Assembly (NCBI GenBank): GCA_020216845.1
Contig: JAIWNK010000152.1
Span: forward strand, 1-10,000
Origin: Anaerolinea sp.
GTDB lineage: Bacteria > Chloroflexota > Anaerolineae > Anaerolineales > Anaerolineaceae
Reading direction: 5' to 3'
DNA: 10,000 nt
Under the pieces are notes generated by a model. That model was not told the DNA's origin. It saw only the letters and a list, made by a program, of their open reading frames with translations, and ran no database searches. A program made the position numbers and the translations under genes. This document shows, piece by piece, positions 1 to 6,316 of the stretch (positions within the stretch are counted from its first letter, which is position 1; the number at the start of each line of letters is the position of its first letter).

Positions 1-1104
1 TTGTTGGTGATGACCTTTTCGGGTCTTGACCCCGACTTGTCGGTGACGCACATGCGCTCAGCCGAAGAGGCAATTTTGGAGACGGGCAAACATGCTTTTG
101 ACTTGGTCATTTCGGATGTGCGATTGCCCGGCATGACCGGCTTTGAGATGGCGCGCAAGTTGCGCAAGCGTTACCCGGATTTGCCAATGATCATGATGAG
201 CGGCGTGCAAGATGAACGCAATCGCAAACAGGCCCAAGAACTGGGGGCGGAGGCGTTTCTTGCCAAGCCATTGGATATGCCCTTGTTGGTTGAATTGGTG
301 CAGAAGGTGTTGGGGATGGGGGCAGCTTCGGTAGAGCCTGAAGTTGCACAACCAACCTCAGCGGAGCAACCTGAGCCATCCACGCAGCCATTGCTCACGG
401 CTGAACCTTTGCCGGCTGTGCCTGAAAAGAAGCCCCTGCCGCCGCAGTTGGTGCAAACACTGGAAAAATTGCAGATTGAAGCGGGTGCCCTGGCAGTGGC
501 TTTGTTGGATGCCGAGGGCATTGTGGCCGCCGGTGTGGGCGAATTTCCGATGCTTAACTTTGAGCAGAATTGGGCCAGCACCATTTTGGCGGCAGTGAAT
601 GCCAGTGGGCAAATTTCGGCGTTGATGGGCGTCTCACGGCAGGAATTGATTGCTTTGCAGGGGGTAGCCTATGATGTGCTCATCCTGCCGGTGGCGCAAT
701 TTGTGTTGGTGTTGATTTTGCCATCCGGGCGCAGCATTTTGCGCCTGGCGGTTGCGGTGGAAGAGGCGCGTTTTGTGCGTCAGGAACTGATGCTGATGCT
801 GGGCGGAGGTGACGTGGTGACGGATGAGACCGGTTTGTTGGATGCTTTGGCGGCTTTTGGCAGCGACGGCTCAGCGCAAGCGCCCGCTGCTCCTGCGCTG
901 CCACCGGAAGACCCGGCGGCAGCTGAGGCCCTGGCGGCTTTGCTTGCTGCGGGCACCGCTCCGGTGAAAGATGCTGACCCCGATTCGTTTTGGGAAGATG
1001 CGGTGCAATCCAAAAAAGGCATGGTCACCAATGCCGATGTGTTGACCTACGAACAAGCTGTGCAGTTGGGGTTGGCACCGGCTGCCGATGATGAACAAGG
1101 CTAG
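1..1104 (+). CDS. Response regulator: receiver domain plus probable Roadblock/LC7 domain (5'-truncated)
   Basis: The reading frame is open at base 1 and ends at TAG 1102-1104. The start codon lies outside the window. Residues 1 to about 105 are a CheY-like receiver domain: the phosphoacceptor Asp39 lies in SDVRLPG, the conserved Ser67 in MMSG and Lys89 in LAKPL. The first beta strand with its acidic pair is missing, so about 15 residues are cut off by the edge. A Pro/Glu/Thr-rich linker follows (about 110-148). Residues 150-268 alternate strands and helices (GALAVALLDAEG, then DVLILPVAQFVLVLILPSG), which fits a Roadblock/LC7 fold; this assignment is by pattern only. An Ala/Pro-rich spacer leads to a charged C-terminal tail (about 325-362) containing DSFWEDA and YEQAVQLGLAP. 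There is no DNA-binding domain, so the output is probably through protein contacts. Roadblock domains are known partners and regulators of small Ras-like GTPases such as MglA. The receiver call is firm and the roadblock call is likely. Confidence 0.85.
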   Translation: MLVMTFSGLDPDLSVTHMRSAEEAILETGKHAFDLVISDVRLPGMTGFEMARKLRKRYPDLPMIMMSGVQDERNRKQAQELGAEAFLAKPLDMPLLVELVQKVLGMGAASVEPEVAQPTSAEQPEPSTQPLLTAEPLPAVPEKKPLPPQLVQTLEKLQIEAGALAVALLDAEGIVAAGVGEFPMLNFEQNWASTILAAVNASGQISALMGVSRQELIALQGVAYDVLILPVAQFVLVLILPSGRSILRLAVAVEEARFVRQELMLMLGGGDVVTDETGLLDALAAFGSDGSAQAPAAPALPPEDPAAAEALAALLAAGTAPVKDADPDSFWEDAVQSKKGMVTNADVLTYEQAVQLGLAPAADDEQG

Positions 1105-1131
1105 CCCAAGAATGGGGCATTCTTGGGCTAG
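1101..1131 (+). terminator. Perfect 14-bp hairpin at the end of the response-regulator gene
   Basis: CTAGCCCAAGAATG (1101-1114) pairs perfectly with CATTCTTGGGCTAG (1118-1131) around a GGG loop. The left arm contains the stop codon TAG (1102-1104). No T-run follows on either strand, so it is not a classical intrinsic terminator. It may protect the mRNA 3' end or act as a terminator without a U-tract. Its position between a stop codon and the next promoter supports an end-of-transcript role. Confidence 0.65.
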
Positions 1132-1162
1132 AAAATGATCGGTTTCTGTTTGGGCGATTTGG

Positions 1163-1191
1163 TTGCCAATCTGCCCGATTTGTGTTAAAAT
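1163..1191 (+). promoter_or_regulatory. Sigma-70-type promoter of tRNA-Gln
   Basis: The -35 box TTGCCA (1163-1168) and the -10 box TAAAAT (1186-1191) are separated by 17 nt. A TG at 1183-1184 gives an extended -10. Transcription would start near 1198, about 7 nt before the tRNA 5' end. The same promoter could drive glmU if transcripts pass the hairpin at 1312-1384, because no other convincing promoter is visible between the tRNA and glmU. Confidence 0.7.
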
Positions 1192-1204
1192 CGGCCATGC
1201 AATT

Positions 1205-1275
1205 TGGGGCATGGTGCAACGGCAGCACACCAGACTTTGGATCTGTGGATCTTGGTTCGAATCCAGGTGCCCCAG
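1205..1275 (+). tRNA. tRNA-Gln (anticodon UUG)
   Basis: The cloverleaf folds by eye. The acceptor arm TGGGGCA (1205-1211) pairs with TGCCCCA (1268-1274), and G1275 is the discriminator base. The D stem GTGC/GCAC encloses a loop with GG. The anticodon loop CTTTGGA (1235-1241) carries TTG at 1237-1239. The T stem CTTGG/CCAGG (one G-U pair) encloses TTCGAAT. TTG reads the glutamine codons CAA and CAG. The U1-A72 acceptor end is typical of bacterial tRNA-Gln. The top pair of the anticodon stem (C1230 with T1246) is a C-U mismatch. The 3' CCA is not encoded (CTA follows) and must be added after transcription. The gene has its own promoter upstream. Confidence 0.95.
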
Positions 1276-1311
1276 CTACGCACGACATGTTATGAAATTC
1301 CATTTTTTAGC

Positions 1312-1384
1312 CGAGGCATCAAGCGTTGAGAAGAAAGCCCCCTGTTTTCTTCTGAATGGCTTGATGCCTTGAGTTTTTATTTTT
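1312..1384 (+). terminator. Nested hairpin with T-tract between tRNA-Gln and glmU (terminator or attenuator)
   Basis: The outer stem AGGCATCAAGC (1314-1324) pairs perfectly with GCTTGATGCCT (1359-1369) and can extend by two more pairs. Inside it, AGAAGAAA (1329-1336) pairs with TTTCTTCT (1346-1353) around a C-rich loop. The T-tract TTTTTATTTTT (1374-1384) follows 4 nt after the core stem. This fits a Rho-independent terminator for the tRNA transcript. The T-tract ends exactly where the glmU Shine-Dalgarno AAGGAG (1385-1390) begins, so glmU expression would depend on read-through or on a promoter I cannot see. Confidence 0.8.
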
Positions 1385-1396
1385 AAGGAGTTTTGA

Positions 1397-2752
1397 ATGG
1401 ACGTGAGAGCAATCCTTTTGGCTGCTGGGCACGGCACCCGTATGAAATCGGCTTTGCCTAAGATGTTGCATTTATTGGCTGGCAAACCCCTGGTGATGCA
1501 CGCCTTGGAGGCGGTGCAGTCGGTTAGCACGCAGCGCCCGGTTGTGGTGGTCGGGCATGGTGAGGAAGCAGTGCGGCGCGCCGTGGGAGATGTGGCGGAG
1601 TTCGCAGTGCAGGAACAACAGCTCGGCACGGGGCACGCCGTGTTGGCGGCGGAAGGATTGGTGCGCGGGCAGGCTGAGGCGGTTTTGGTGACCTATGCCG
1701 ATATGCCATTATTGAAGTCAGAAACGATTGCACAGCTTGTGGCGGCGCAGCAAAATAGCGACGCGGTGATGACGATGCTGACGGTGGAACTGCCTGACCC
1801 GCATGGGTTTGGCCGGGTGGTGCGTGCTGAGGATGGGCGCGTGCTGGCCATCGTTGAGGATGCGGTGGCAACCCCGCAGCAGCGCGCCATTCGTGAGCTG
1901 AATGCCAGTGTGTATTGTTTTCGCGGCGATTGGCTTTGGCCGGCACTGCACCGCATTCAGGTCTCGCCCAAGGGCGAGTATTACTTGACCGATGTGGTTG
2001 AAATTGCCGTGCGCGATGGCTTGAAGGTGCAGGCGATTCGCACCGATGACCCAACCGAGGCAATTGGCATTAACAATCGCGTCCATTTGGCCGAGGCGGA
2101 AGCTATCTTGCGGCAGCGCATCAACCAACGTTGGATGCTGGCCGGGGTGACGCTGATAGACCCGGGCAGTACCTACATCGGCGCCGAGGTGCAAATTGGC
2201 AATGACACGGTCATTTACCCCAACACCTATCTGCGCGGTCGCACGGTGATTGGCAGCAATTGCGAAATTGGCCCCAACACCATCCTGGAAGATGTGACGG
2301 TGGGCAACGATTGCCGTTTGTTGGCTTCTGTAGCTGAGTCAGCCATTATTGAAGATGGCGTTTCGATGGGACCGTTTTGTCATTTGCGCAAGGGAGCGCA
2401 TTTGGGCCGCGGCGTGCATATGGGCAATTTTGGCGAAGTCAAAGATTCATACCTCGCGCCGGGGGTCAAGATGGGGCACTTCTCTTACATTGGTAACGCT
2501 ACGATTGGCGAAAATGTCAACATTGGTGCAGGGACGATTACCTGCAATTATGATGGCCAACACAAACATGCTACGACGGTGGGGGCGGATGTATTCATCG
2601 GCAGTGATACGATGTTGGTGGCGCCGGTGACACTTGGCGATGGGGCGCGCACAGGTGCGGGTGCGGTGGTGACGCACGATGTGCCGCCTGGCGAGGTGGT
2701 GGTCGGTGTTCCGGCCCGTCCATTAAAGCGCAGGAAAGAAGGCAGTGAGTAA
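1397..2752 (+). CDS. glmU: Bifunctional GlmU: GlcNAc-1-P uridyltransferase / glucosamine-1-P acetyltransferase
   Basis: This cytoplasmic enzyme acetylates glucosamine-1-phosphate with acetyl-CoA and then joins the product to UTP, giving UDP-GlcNAc for peptidoglycan and surface glycans. Residues 1 to about 230 are the pyrophosphorylase domain, with the nucleotide loop AAGHGTRMKSALPK (9-22), QLGTGHA (75-81), the metal-binding Asp102 in TYADMPL, and Asn227 in GINNR. From about 250 to 440 the protein is a left-handed beta-helix of hexapeptide repeats. Its acetyltransferase residues include Arg331 (LRKG), Lys349, the catalytic His361 (MGHFSYIG) and NIGAGTITCNYDG (375-387). The length of 451 aa is normal (E. 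coli has 456). The start is fixed by AAGGAG (1385-1390) 6 nt before the ATG. The stop overlaps the next gene's GTG by 8 nt, suggesting translational coupling. No key residue is missing. Confidence 0.97.
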   Translation: MDVRAILLAAGHGTRMKSALPKMLHLLAGKPLVMHALEAVQSVSTQRPVVVVGHGEEAVRRAVGDVAEFAVQEQQLGTGHAVLAAEGLVRGQAEAVLVTYADMPLLKSETIAQLVAAQQNSDAVMTMLTVELPDPHGFGRVVRAEDGRVLAIVEDAVATPQQRAIRELNASVYCFRGDWLWPALHRIQVSPKGEYYLTDVVEIAVRDGLKVQAIRTDDPTEAIGINNRVHLAEAEAILRQRINQRWMLAGVTLIDPGSTYIGAEVQIGNDTVIYPNTYLRGRTVIGSNCEIGPNTILEDVTVGNDCRLLASVAESAIIEDGVSMGPFCHLRKGAHLGRGVHMGNFGEVKDSYLAPGVKMGHFSYIGNATIGENVNIGAGTITCNYDGQHKHATTVGADVFIGSDTMLVAPVTLGDGARTGAGAVVTHDVPPGEVVVGVPARPLKRRKEGSE

Positions 2753-4031
2753 TCTTTGGCTTTGGGCTGCGTTGGCCCTGGTAATTGGGCTGGATTTGTT
2801 GTTCACCGCGCTGCGCTCTGGCCTGGTGAATGCCAAAGTGATGCAGTTAATTGACCTGCGCCTGATGAACCCGCGCGCCGCCGACCAAACGCTGCGTTTG
2901 TTGGAGCGTCCGCATTTGCGCGTGACCTTGCGTTTGTTGCTGGCAGGGGTGCATTTGCTCTTGGGGGCGTTGGTTGGCCTGACGGGCTGGCTGGTGAATG
3001 GAAGCGGCTGGCAACCGTGGCTGGTAGGCCTGGTTTTGTTGCTGGGCGGTTTTGGGCTGATGTTGTGTGAATTTACCGTGGAGCGCTGGGTGTTGTGCGC
3101 TCCGGAGCAGGTGGCGCTGCGTCTGACCGGCCTGGCCATGGCGCTGGATGGCTTGCTGCGTCCCCTGACTTCGATTTTCATGGCGGTGTTGGGCGCTTCG
3201 ATGTCATTGGAACGCGATATGGGCAACGTGACCGAAGACGAGCTGAAGAATTGGGTTGAACAAGAGACGCCGCAGGGTGGGCTGGAAAAAGAAGAACGAC
3301 AGATGATTTACTCGATTTTCCAGTTTGGCGATACGTTGTGCCGCGAAATTATGGTGCCGCGCATGGATGTGGTGGCGTTGGATGTGCAAATGCCCTTAGA
3401 AGAGGCGGTGCAAATTGTGATTCAGTCGGGGCATTCGCGCTTGCCGGTGTATGAAGATGAAATTGATAACGTCATTGGCTTGCTGTATGCCAAAGATTTG
3501 CTGAAGACGCGCTGGGGGGGCGAGGCGACGCCATCCTTACGCTCGTTGCTGCGCCCGGCTTTCTTTGTGCCAGAATCCAAAAAGGTGGATGACCTGTTGC
3601 GCGAGATGCAGGCACGGCGTTTTCACATGGTGGTGGTCGTGGATGAATATGGCGGCATGGCTGGGTTGGTGACAATGGAAGACATTGTTGAAGAAATCGT
3701 TGGCGAAATTCGCGATGAGTATGATCAGAGCGAAGAATTGCTCTTGCAGCAGGTCGGTGACGAGGAATTTTTGTTGCATGGCCGTCTGGATATTGAGGAT
3801 GTGAACGCGGCTTTGGGGGTACATTTGACGCGCGACCTGTCGGATACGTTGGGCGGCTATATCTACAGTCAGTTGGGGCGTGTGCCGGTGGAAGGCGAGC
3901 AATTGACCCTTGAAGATTGGCTGCTGACGATGGAAGTTGTGACCGAGCGCCGCATTCGGCGCGTGCGCGCTGTGCGCAAATCACACAATGAGGAAACAGA
4001 ACAAGGAGAGAGCCATGCAGTTGACGGATGA
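2745..4031 (+). CDS. CNNM/CorC (HlyC)-family membrane protein with CBS pair
   Basis: The domain order is typical of the family: an N-terminal DUF21/CNNM membrane region (about 1-150, with hydrophobic segments near 5-25, 62-85, 92-110 and 125-150), a CBS pair (about 203-325) and a CorC_HlyC C-terminal domain (about 338-410). Diagnostic stretches are GGLEKEERQMIYSIFQFGD (178-196), REIMVPRMD (200-208), SRLPVYE (231-237), VVVVDEYGGMAGLVTMEDIVEE (296-317; key residues DEYGG) and DLSDTLGGYI. Relatives move or sense Mg2+ and other divalent cations (MpfA, CorC, mammalian CNNM), and the CBS pair usually binds adenine nucleotides. The old name hemolysin is historical. Translation starts at GTG 2745, inside the end of glmU, with AGGA about 9 nt upstream, and its 3' end overlaps cdd by 17 nt. 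The family is certain; the transported ion cannot be read from the sequence. Confidence 0.92.
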   Translation: MSNLWLWAALALVIGLDLLFTALRSGLVNAKVMQLIDLRLMNPRAADQTLRLLERPHLRVTLRLLLAGVHLLLGALVGLTGWLVNGSGWQPWLVGLVLLLGGFGLMLCEFTVERWVLCAPEQVALRLTGLAMALDGLLRPLTSIFMAVLGASMSLERDMGNVTEDELKNWVEQETPQGGLEKEERQMIYSIFQFGDTLCREIMVPRMDVVALDVQMPLEEAVQIVIQSGHSRLPVYEDEIDNVIGLLYAKDLLKTRWGGEATPSLRSLLRPAFFVPESKKVDDLLREMQARRFHMVVVVDEYGGMAGLVTMEDIVEEIVGEIRDEYDQSEELLLQQVGDEEFLLHGRLDIEDVNAALGVHLTRDLSDTLGGYIYSQLGRVPVEGEQLTLEDWLLTMEVVTERRIRRVRAVRKSHNEETEQGESHAVDG

Positions 4032-4431
4032 GATGCGTCACGAGTTGGTGCAAACCGCTTTGGAGGCCCGCCGCTGGGCCTATGCGCCCTATTCGCATTA
4101 TGCGGTTGGGGCAGCGTTGTTAACCCATTCAGGCAAGGTGTATGACGGCGTGAACATTGAGAATGCCGCCTACCCGGATGGAATTTGTGCTGAGCGCGTG
4201 GCCGTGTTCAAGGCAGTTTCGGAAGGGGAGCGCGAATTTGTTGCGGTGGCTGTGGTGACAGCCAATGGCGGTTCGCCCTGTGGTTCGTGCCGGCAGGTGT
4301 TGGCCGAGTTTGGCCTGGAAACGATTGTGCTGCTTGCCAATGGCGATGGTCAATTGCTGCTGGAAACAAGCGTGGCGCAGCTGTTGCCAGGCGCTTTTAC
4401 GCCGCAGCACCTGCATTCAGAGCCGGGGTAG
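4015..4431 (+). CDS. cdd: Cytidine deaminase
   Basis: It hydrolyses cytidine and deoxycytidine to uridine and deoxyuridine in pyrimidine salvage. The 138-aa protein has the homotetrameric cytidine deaminase layout: YAPYSHYAVGAALL near the N-terminus, the zinc ligand and catalytic glutamate in CAER (Cys58, Glu60), the two other zinc ligands in PCGSCRQVLAEF (Cys89, Cys92), and LLPGAFTPQHL at the end. I chose ATG 4015 because AAGGAG (4003-4008) lies 6 nt upstream and the protein then begins like its relatives. An in-frame ATG at 3988 would add nine charged residues without a ribosome site. The gene overlaps the CNNM gene by 17 nt and is followed by recO after 6 nt. Next to recO it matches the cdd-era-recO order of Firmicutes, but era is not here. 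Confidence 0.96.
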   Translation: MQLTDEMRHELVQTALEARRWAYAPYSHYAVGAALLTHSGKVYDGVNIENAAYPDGICAERVAVFKAVSEGEREFVAVAVVTANGGSPCGSCRQVLAEFGLETIVLLANGDGQLLLETSVAQLLPGAFTPQHLHSEPG

Positions 4432-4437
4432 GCTGCG

Positions 4438-5229
4438 ATGCCTGAGTTGCCGCGCAGTTTGCGGGTGGAGGCGGTTGTTTTGCGACACAGCGATTGGGGG
4501 GAGGCGGATCGCTTGCTGACCGTGTACACGCGCGAGGTGGGCAAGCTGCGTGTGCTGGCAAAAGGGGCGCGGCGGATGCGTTCGCGCAAGGCGGGGCATT
4601 TGCAGCCGTTTACCCGTTCGACGCTTTTGCTCAGCCGTGGGCGCGAGATTTGGATTGTCACTCAGGCCGAAACGGTGGATGCCTATTTGCCGATTGGCGC
4701 TGATTTGCTGCGCACCGGCTATGCTGCCTATGTCATTGAATTGCTTGACCGGTTTACCTATGAAGAGGGCGAAAACCGTTTGTTGTATCGTCTGTTGGTT
4801 GAAACGCTCAGCCGTGTGGCGCATCAGCCGGATCCATTGGTGGCCGTGCGCTATTATGATTTGCAACTGCTCGATTTGCTGGGCTTTCGTCCGGAATTAT
4901 CACAATGTGTGCAGTGTGGGGCGCTGATTCAGCCGCAAGATCAGTTCTTCTCTGCGGCCCAAGGCGGGGCGCTTTGTCCCGGGTGTGGCGTTCAGGCGGG
5001 GGCTTTGCCGGTTTCGCTGCCGACGCTTAAATATTTGCGCCATTTGCAGCGCAGCACCTGGGCGGTGGTGGAAAAAGCCGGGCTGCCCGAAGGGGTGCGC
5101 GCCGAGATGGAAGCATTGTTAGGGCGCTATCTATCTTATTTGCTGGAGCGCGGCCTGAACACGCCGCGTTTTTTGCGCGAAGTGCGCCATGTGTATCAGT
5201 CGGACGGGGCAGATGATCCTCAGGGGTGA
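4438..5229 (+). CDS. recO: DNA repair protein RecO
   Basis: RecO anneals single-stranded DNA and, with RecR, helps load RecA on SSB-coated DNA in RecFOR recombinational repair. The N-terminus (about 6-85) has the RecO OB-fold signature: VEAVVLRHSDWGEADRLLTVYT, then GKLRVLAKGARR and LQPFT. The helical C-terminal part carries a zinc-type motif CVQCG...CPGCG (Cys157, Cys160, Cys180, Cys183), as in Deinococcus and Bacillus type RecO. The 263-aa length is usual. The ATG lies 6 nt after the cdd stop with only a weak Shine-Dalgarno (TAGG, 4429-4432), so translation is probably coupled to cdd. The last 10 nt overlap the convergent phosphoesterase gene, leaving no intergenic terminator. Confidence 0.94.
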   Translation: MPELPRSLRVEAVVLRHSDWGEADRLLTVYTREVGKLRVLAKGARRMRSRKAGHLQPFTRSTLLLSRGREIWIVTQAETVDAYLPIGADLLRTGYAAYVIELLDRFTYEEGENRLLYRLLVETLSRVAHQPDPLVAVRYYDLQLLDLLGFRPELSQCVQCGALIQPQDQFFSAAQGGALCPGCGVQAGALPVSLPTLKYLRHLQRSTWAVVEKAGLPEGVRAEMEALLGRYLSYLLERGLNTPRFLREVRHVYQSDGADDPQG

Positions 5230-6266
5230 CAGTTGCCCTGACCGCTATCCAAAATTTGCCCATGGATATCCACAAAAATCCATTCGTAGCGCCCCTGGTA
5301 AAGCGTGAGGCGTAGCACGCCATAGTGATCGTCCATTGCCAATTCGCTATTGGCGGCACGTTCTGATGGCAGTGAGCGCAAAAAAGCACCGCCGGTGCCA
5401 ACAATGAATTGACGAATGCCGCGTTCTTCATCGCGCTGTGCAAAGGCATCTTGTGGGGCAAAGCGTTCATAGTGATGATCGTGACCATTCAAGACGATTT
5501 CAACCCCGGCAATGTGTAGCAGTTGCCATAGCGGTTGAATTCCTGGGTTGTTGCCATGCACGCCGGAAGAAAAGAATGGGTGGTGCCAATAGGCCAGGCT
5601 GCATTGGTTGGGGTGGGTGGCGAGGTCGTTCATCAGCCAGTCATATTGTGGGCTGCCGGGGCCGCAGCTGTTATCGTATAGACAGATGCTGTTCAGGGAT
5701 AAGATGTGCCAGCTGCCAAGGTCATAACTATAGTAGCCCTGACCGGGTGGGCCAGCCTGTTCACCAAAATAGGTGTAATAATCCATGCCGCCTTTCAGGT
5801 CGTGGTTGCCGGGGGCGGGGTGCATACGCTCTTTGAAGCGTCCCCAGTTGGGGCCAAAGCAGGTTTCATACTGCTCCAGCGTGCCGTCTTCGTTGGAATT
5901 GTCGCCTGTGGTGAAAATTGTGCCGGGGATGGACTCGAGCAGGGCGGCAGTTTGATCATCGAACGATAAGCCGCAGATGGCGATATCGCCGGCGCCGACG
6001 AGTGTCTCGCCGATTTCGATTGTGGGGCTGGGTAAGGGAGTTTCGGTGGCGGTGGGGCTGGGCTGAGGCGTTTCGGTGGCGGTGGGGCTGGGCAGGGGTG
6101 TTGGTGTGACTGTGGGGCTGGGTGGGCGTGTTGGCGTGGCGCTGGGGAGGGTGGGGGGGAGCGTGTTGGGCGGTGGCAGTGGGGTGGTCCCGGGCAGGCT
6201 GCGTTGGCAGGCCAGGGATACCAAAACCAACACAAGCAGGCCAGTCAAGAGTTGTATTCGTTTCAA
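5220..6266 (-). CDS. Probable lipoprotein calcineurin-like metallophosphoesterase
   Basis: The protein (348 aa) begins with a signal segment MKRIQLLTGLLVLVLVSLAC, whose Cys20 is a likely lipidation site, although Ser at -3 makes the lipobox imperfect. Residues 22-83 are a Pro/Thr/Ser linker with ten-residue repeats. The catalytic domain (about 88-345) shows the metallophosphoesterase motifs in order: GAGDIAICG (Asp94), TTGDN (Asp122), PGNHD (Asn154, His155), YWHHPFF (His228) and NGHDHHYERF (His262, His264). It resembles secreted acid-phosphatase-like members; the substrate is unknown. I chose a TTG start (6266-6264) because GGAGA (6276-6272) lies 5 nt upstream and the signal peptide begins there. 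A GTG at 6278 overlaps that site, and the frame further upstream to 6551 runs through the neighbouring gene. It lies 50 nt downstream of the CAP-LysM gene on the same strand, probably in one transcript, and overlaps recO tail to tail by 10 nt. Confidence 0.88.
   Translation of the reverse strand: MKRIQLLTGLLVLVLVSLACQRSLPGTTPLPPPNTLPPTLPSATPTRPPSPTVTPTPLPSPTATETPQPSPTATETPLPSPTIEIGETLVGAGDIAICGLSFDDQTAALLESIPGTIFTTGDNSNEDGTLEQYETCFGPNWGRFKERMHPAPGNHDLKGGMDYYTYFGEQAGPPGQGYYSYDLGSWHILSLNSICLYDNSCGPGSPQYDWLMNDLATHPNQCSLAYWHHPFFSSGVHGNNPGIQPLWQLLHIAGVEIVLNGHDHHYERFAPQDAFAQRDEERGIRQFIVGTGGAFLRSLPSERAANSELAMDDHYGVLRLTLYQGRYEWIFVDIHGQILDSGQGNCHP
6011..6130 (-). repeat. 30-nt tandem repeat encoding Pro/Thr/Ser linker
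   Basis: Four 30-nt units lie at 6011-6040, 6041-6070, 6071-6100 and 6101-6130. The middle two share their first 22-23 bases exactly (6041-6062 and 6071-6092); the outer two are degenerate and share mainly the TGTGGGGCTGGG core. In the phosphoesterase they encode ten-residue units such as PSPTATETPQ, an extended linker between the lipid anchor and the enzyme. Such repeats expand and contract by slippage, so linker length may vary between strains. Confidence 0.85.
6114..6169 (+). other. G-run cluster, possible G-quadruplex
   Basis: The + strand opposite the Pro/Thr linker codons has G runs at 6114-6117, 6120-6122, 6124-6126, 6144-6147, 6149-6151, 6153-6158 and 6167-6169. The runs at 6144-6169 have loops of 1, 1 and 8 nt. 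The G-rich strand is the template for the leftward genes. The runs may simply reflect Pro codons (CCC, CCA) on the other strand. Confidence 0.35.
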
Positions 6267-6293
6267 AGGGGTCTCCACAGATGGATTTGGGGG

Positions 6294-6309
6294 TCGCCCG
6301 GATGGGCGA
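6294..6309 (-). other. Short hairpin in the gap between the CAP-LysM and phosphoesterase genes
   Basis: TCGCCC (6294-6299) pairs with GGGCGA (6304-6309) around a 4-nt loop. It lies in the 50-nt gap between the two leftward genes and has no T-run in the direction of transcription. It is therefore more likely an mRNA-processing or stability element, or chance in GC-rich sequence, than a terminator. Confidence 0.35.
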
Positions 6310-6316
6310 ATGGGGT

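Noticed and set aside
1524..2194. Leftward open frames inside glmU
   Set aside because: They are shadows of the conserved pyrophosphorylase domain and have no motifs of their own.
3988..4014. Upstream in-frame ATG for cdd at 3988
   Set aside because: It adds nine charged residues not expected in the family and has no ribosome site, whereas ATG 4015 has AAGGAG at the right distance.
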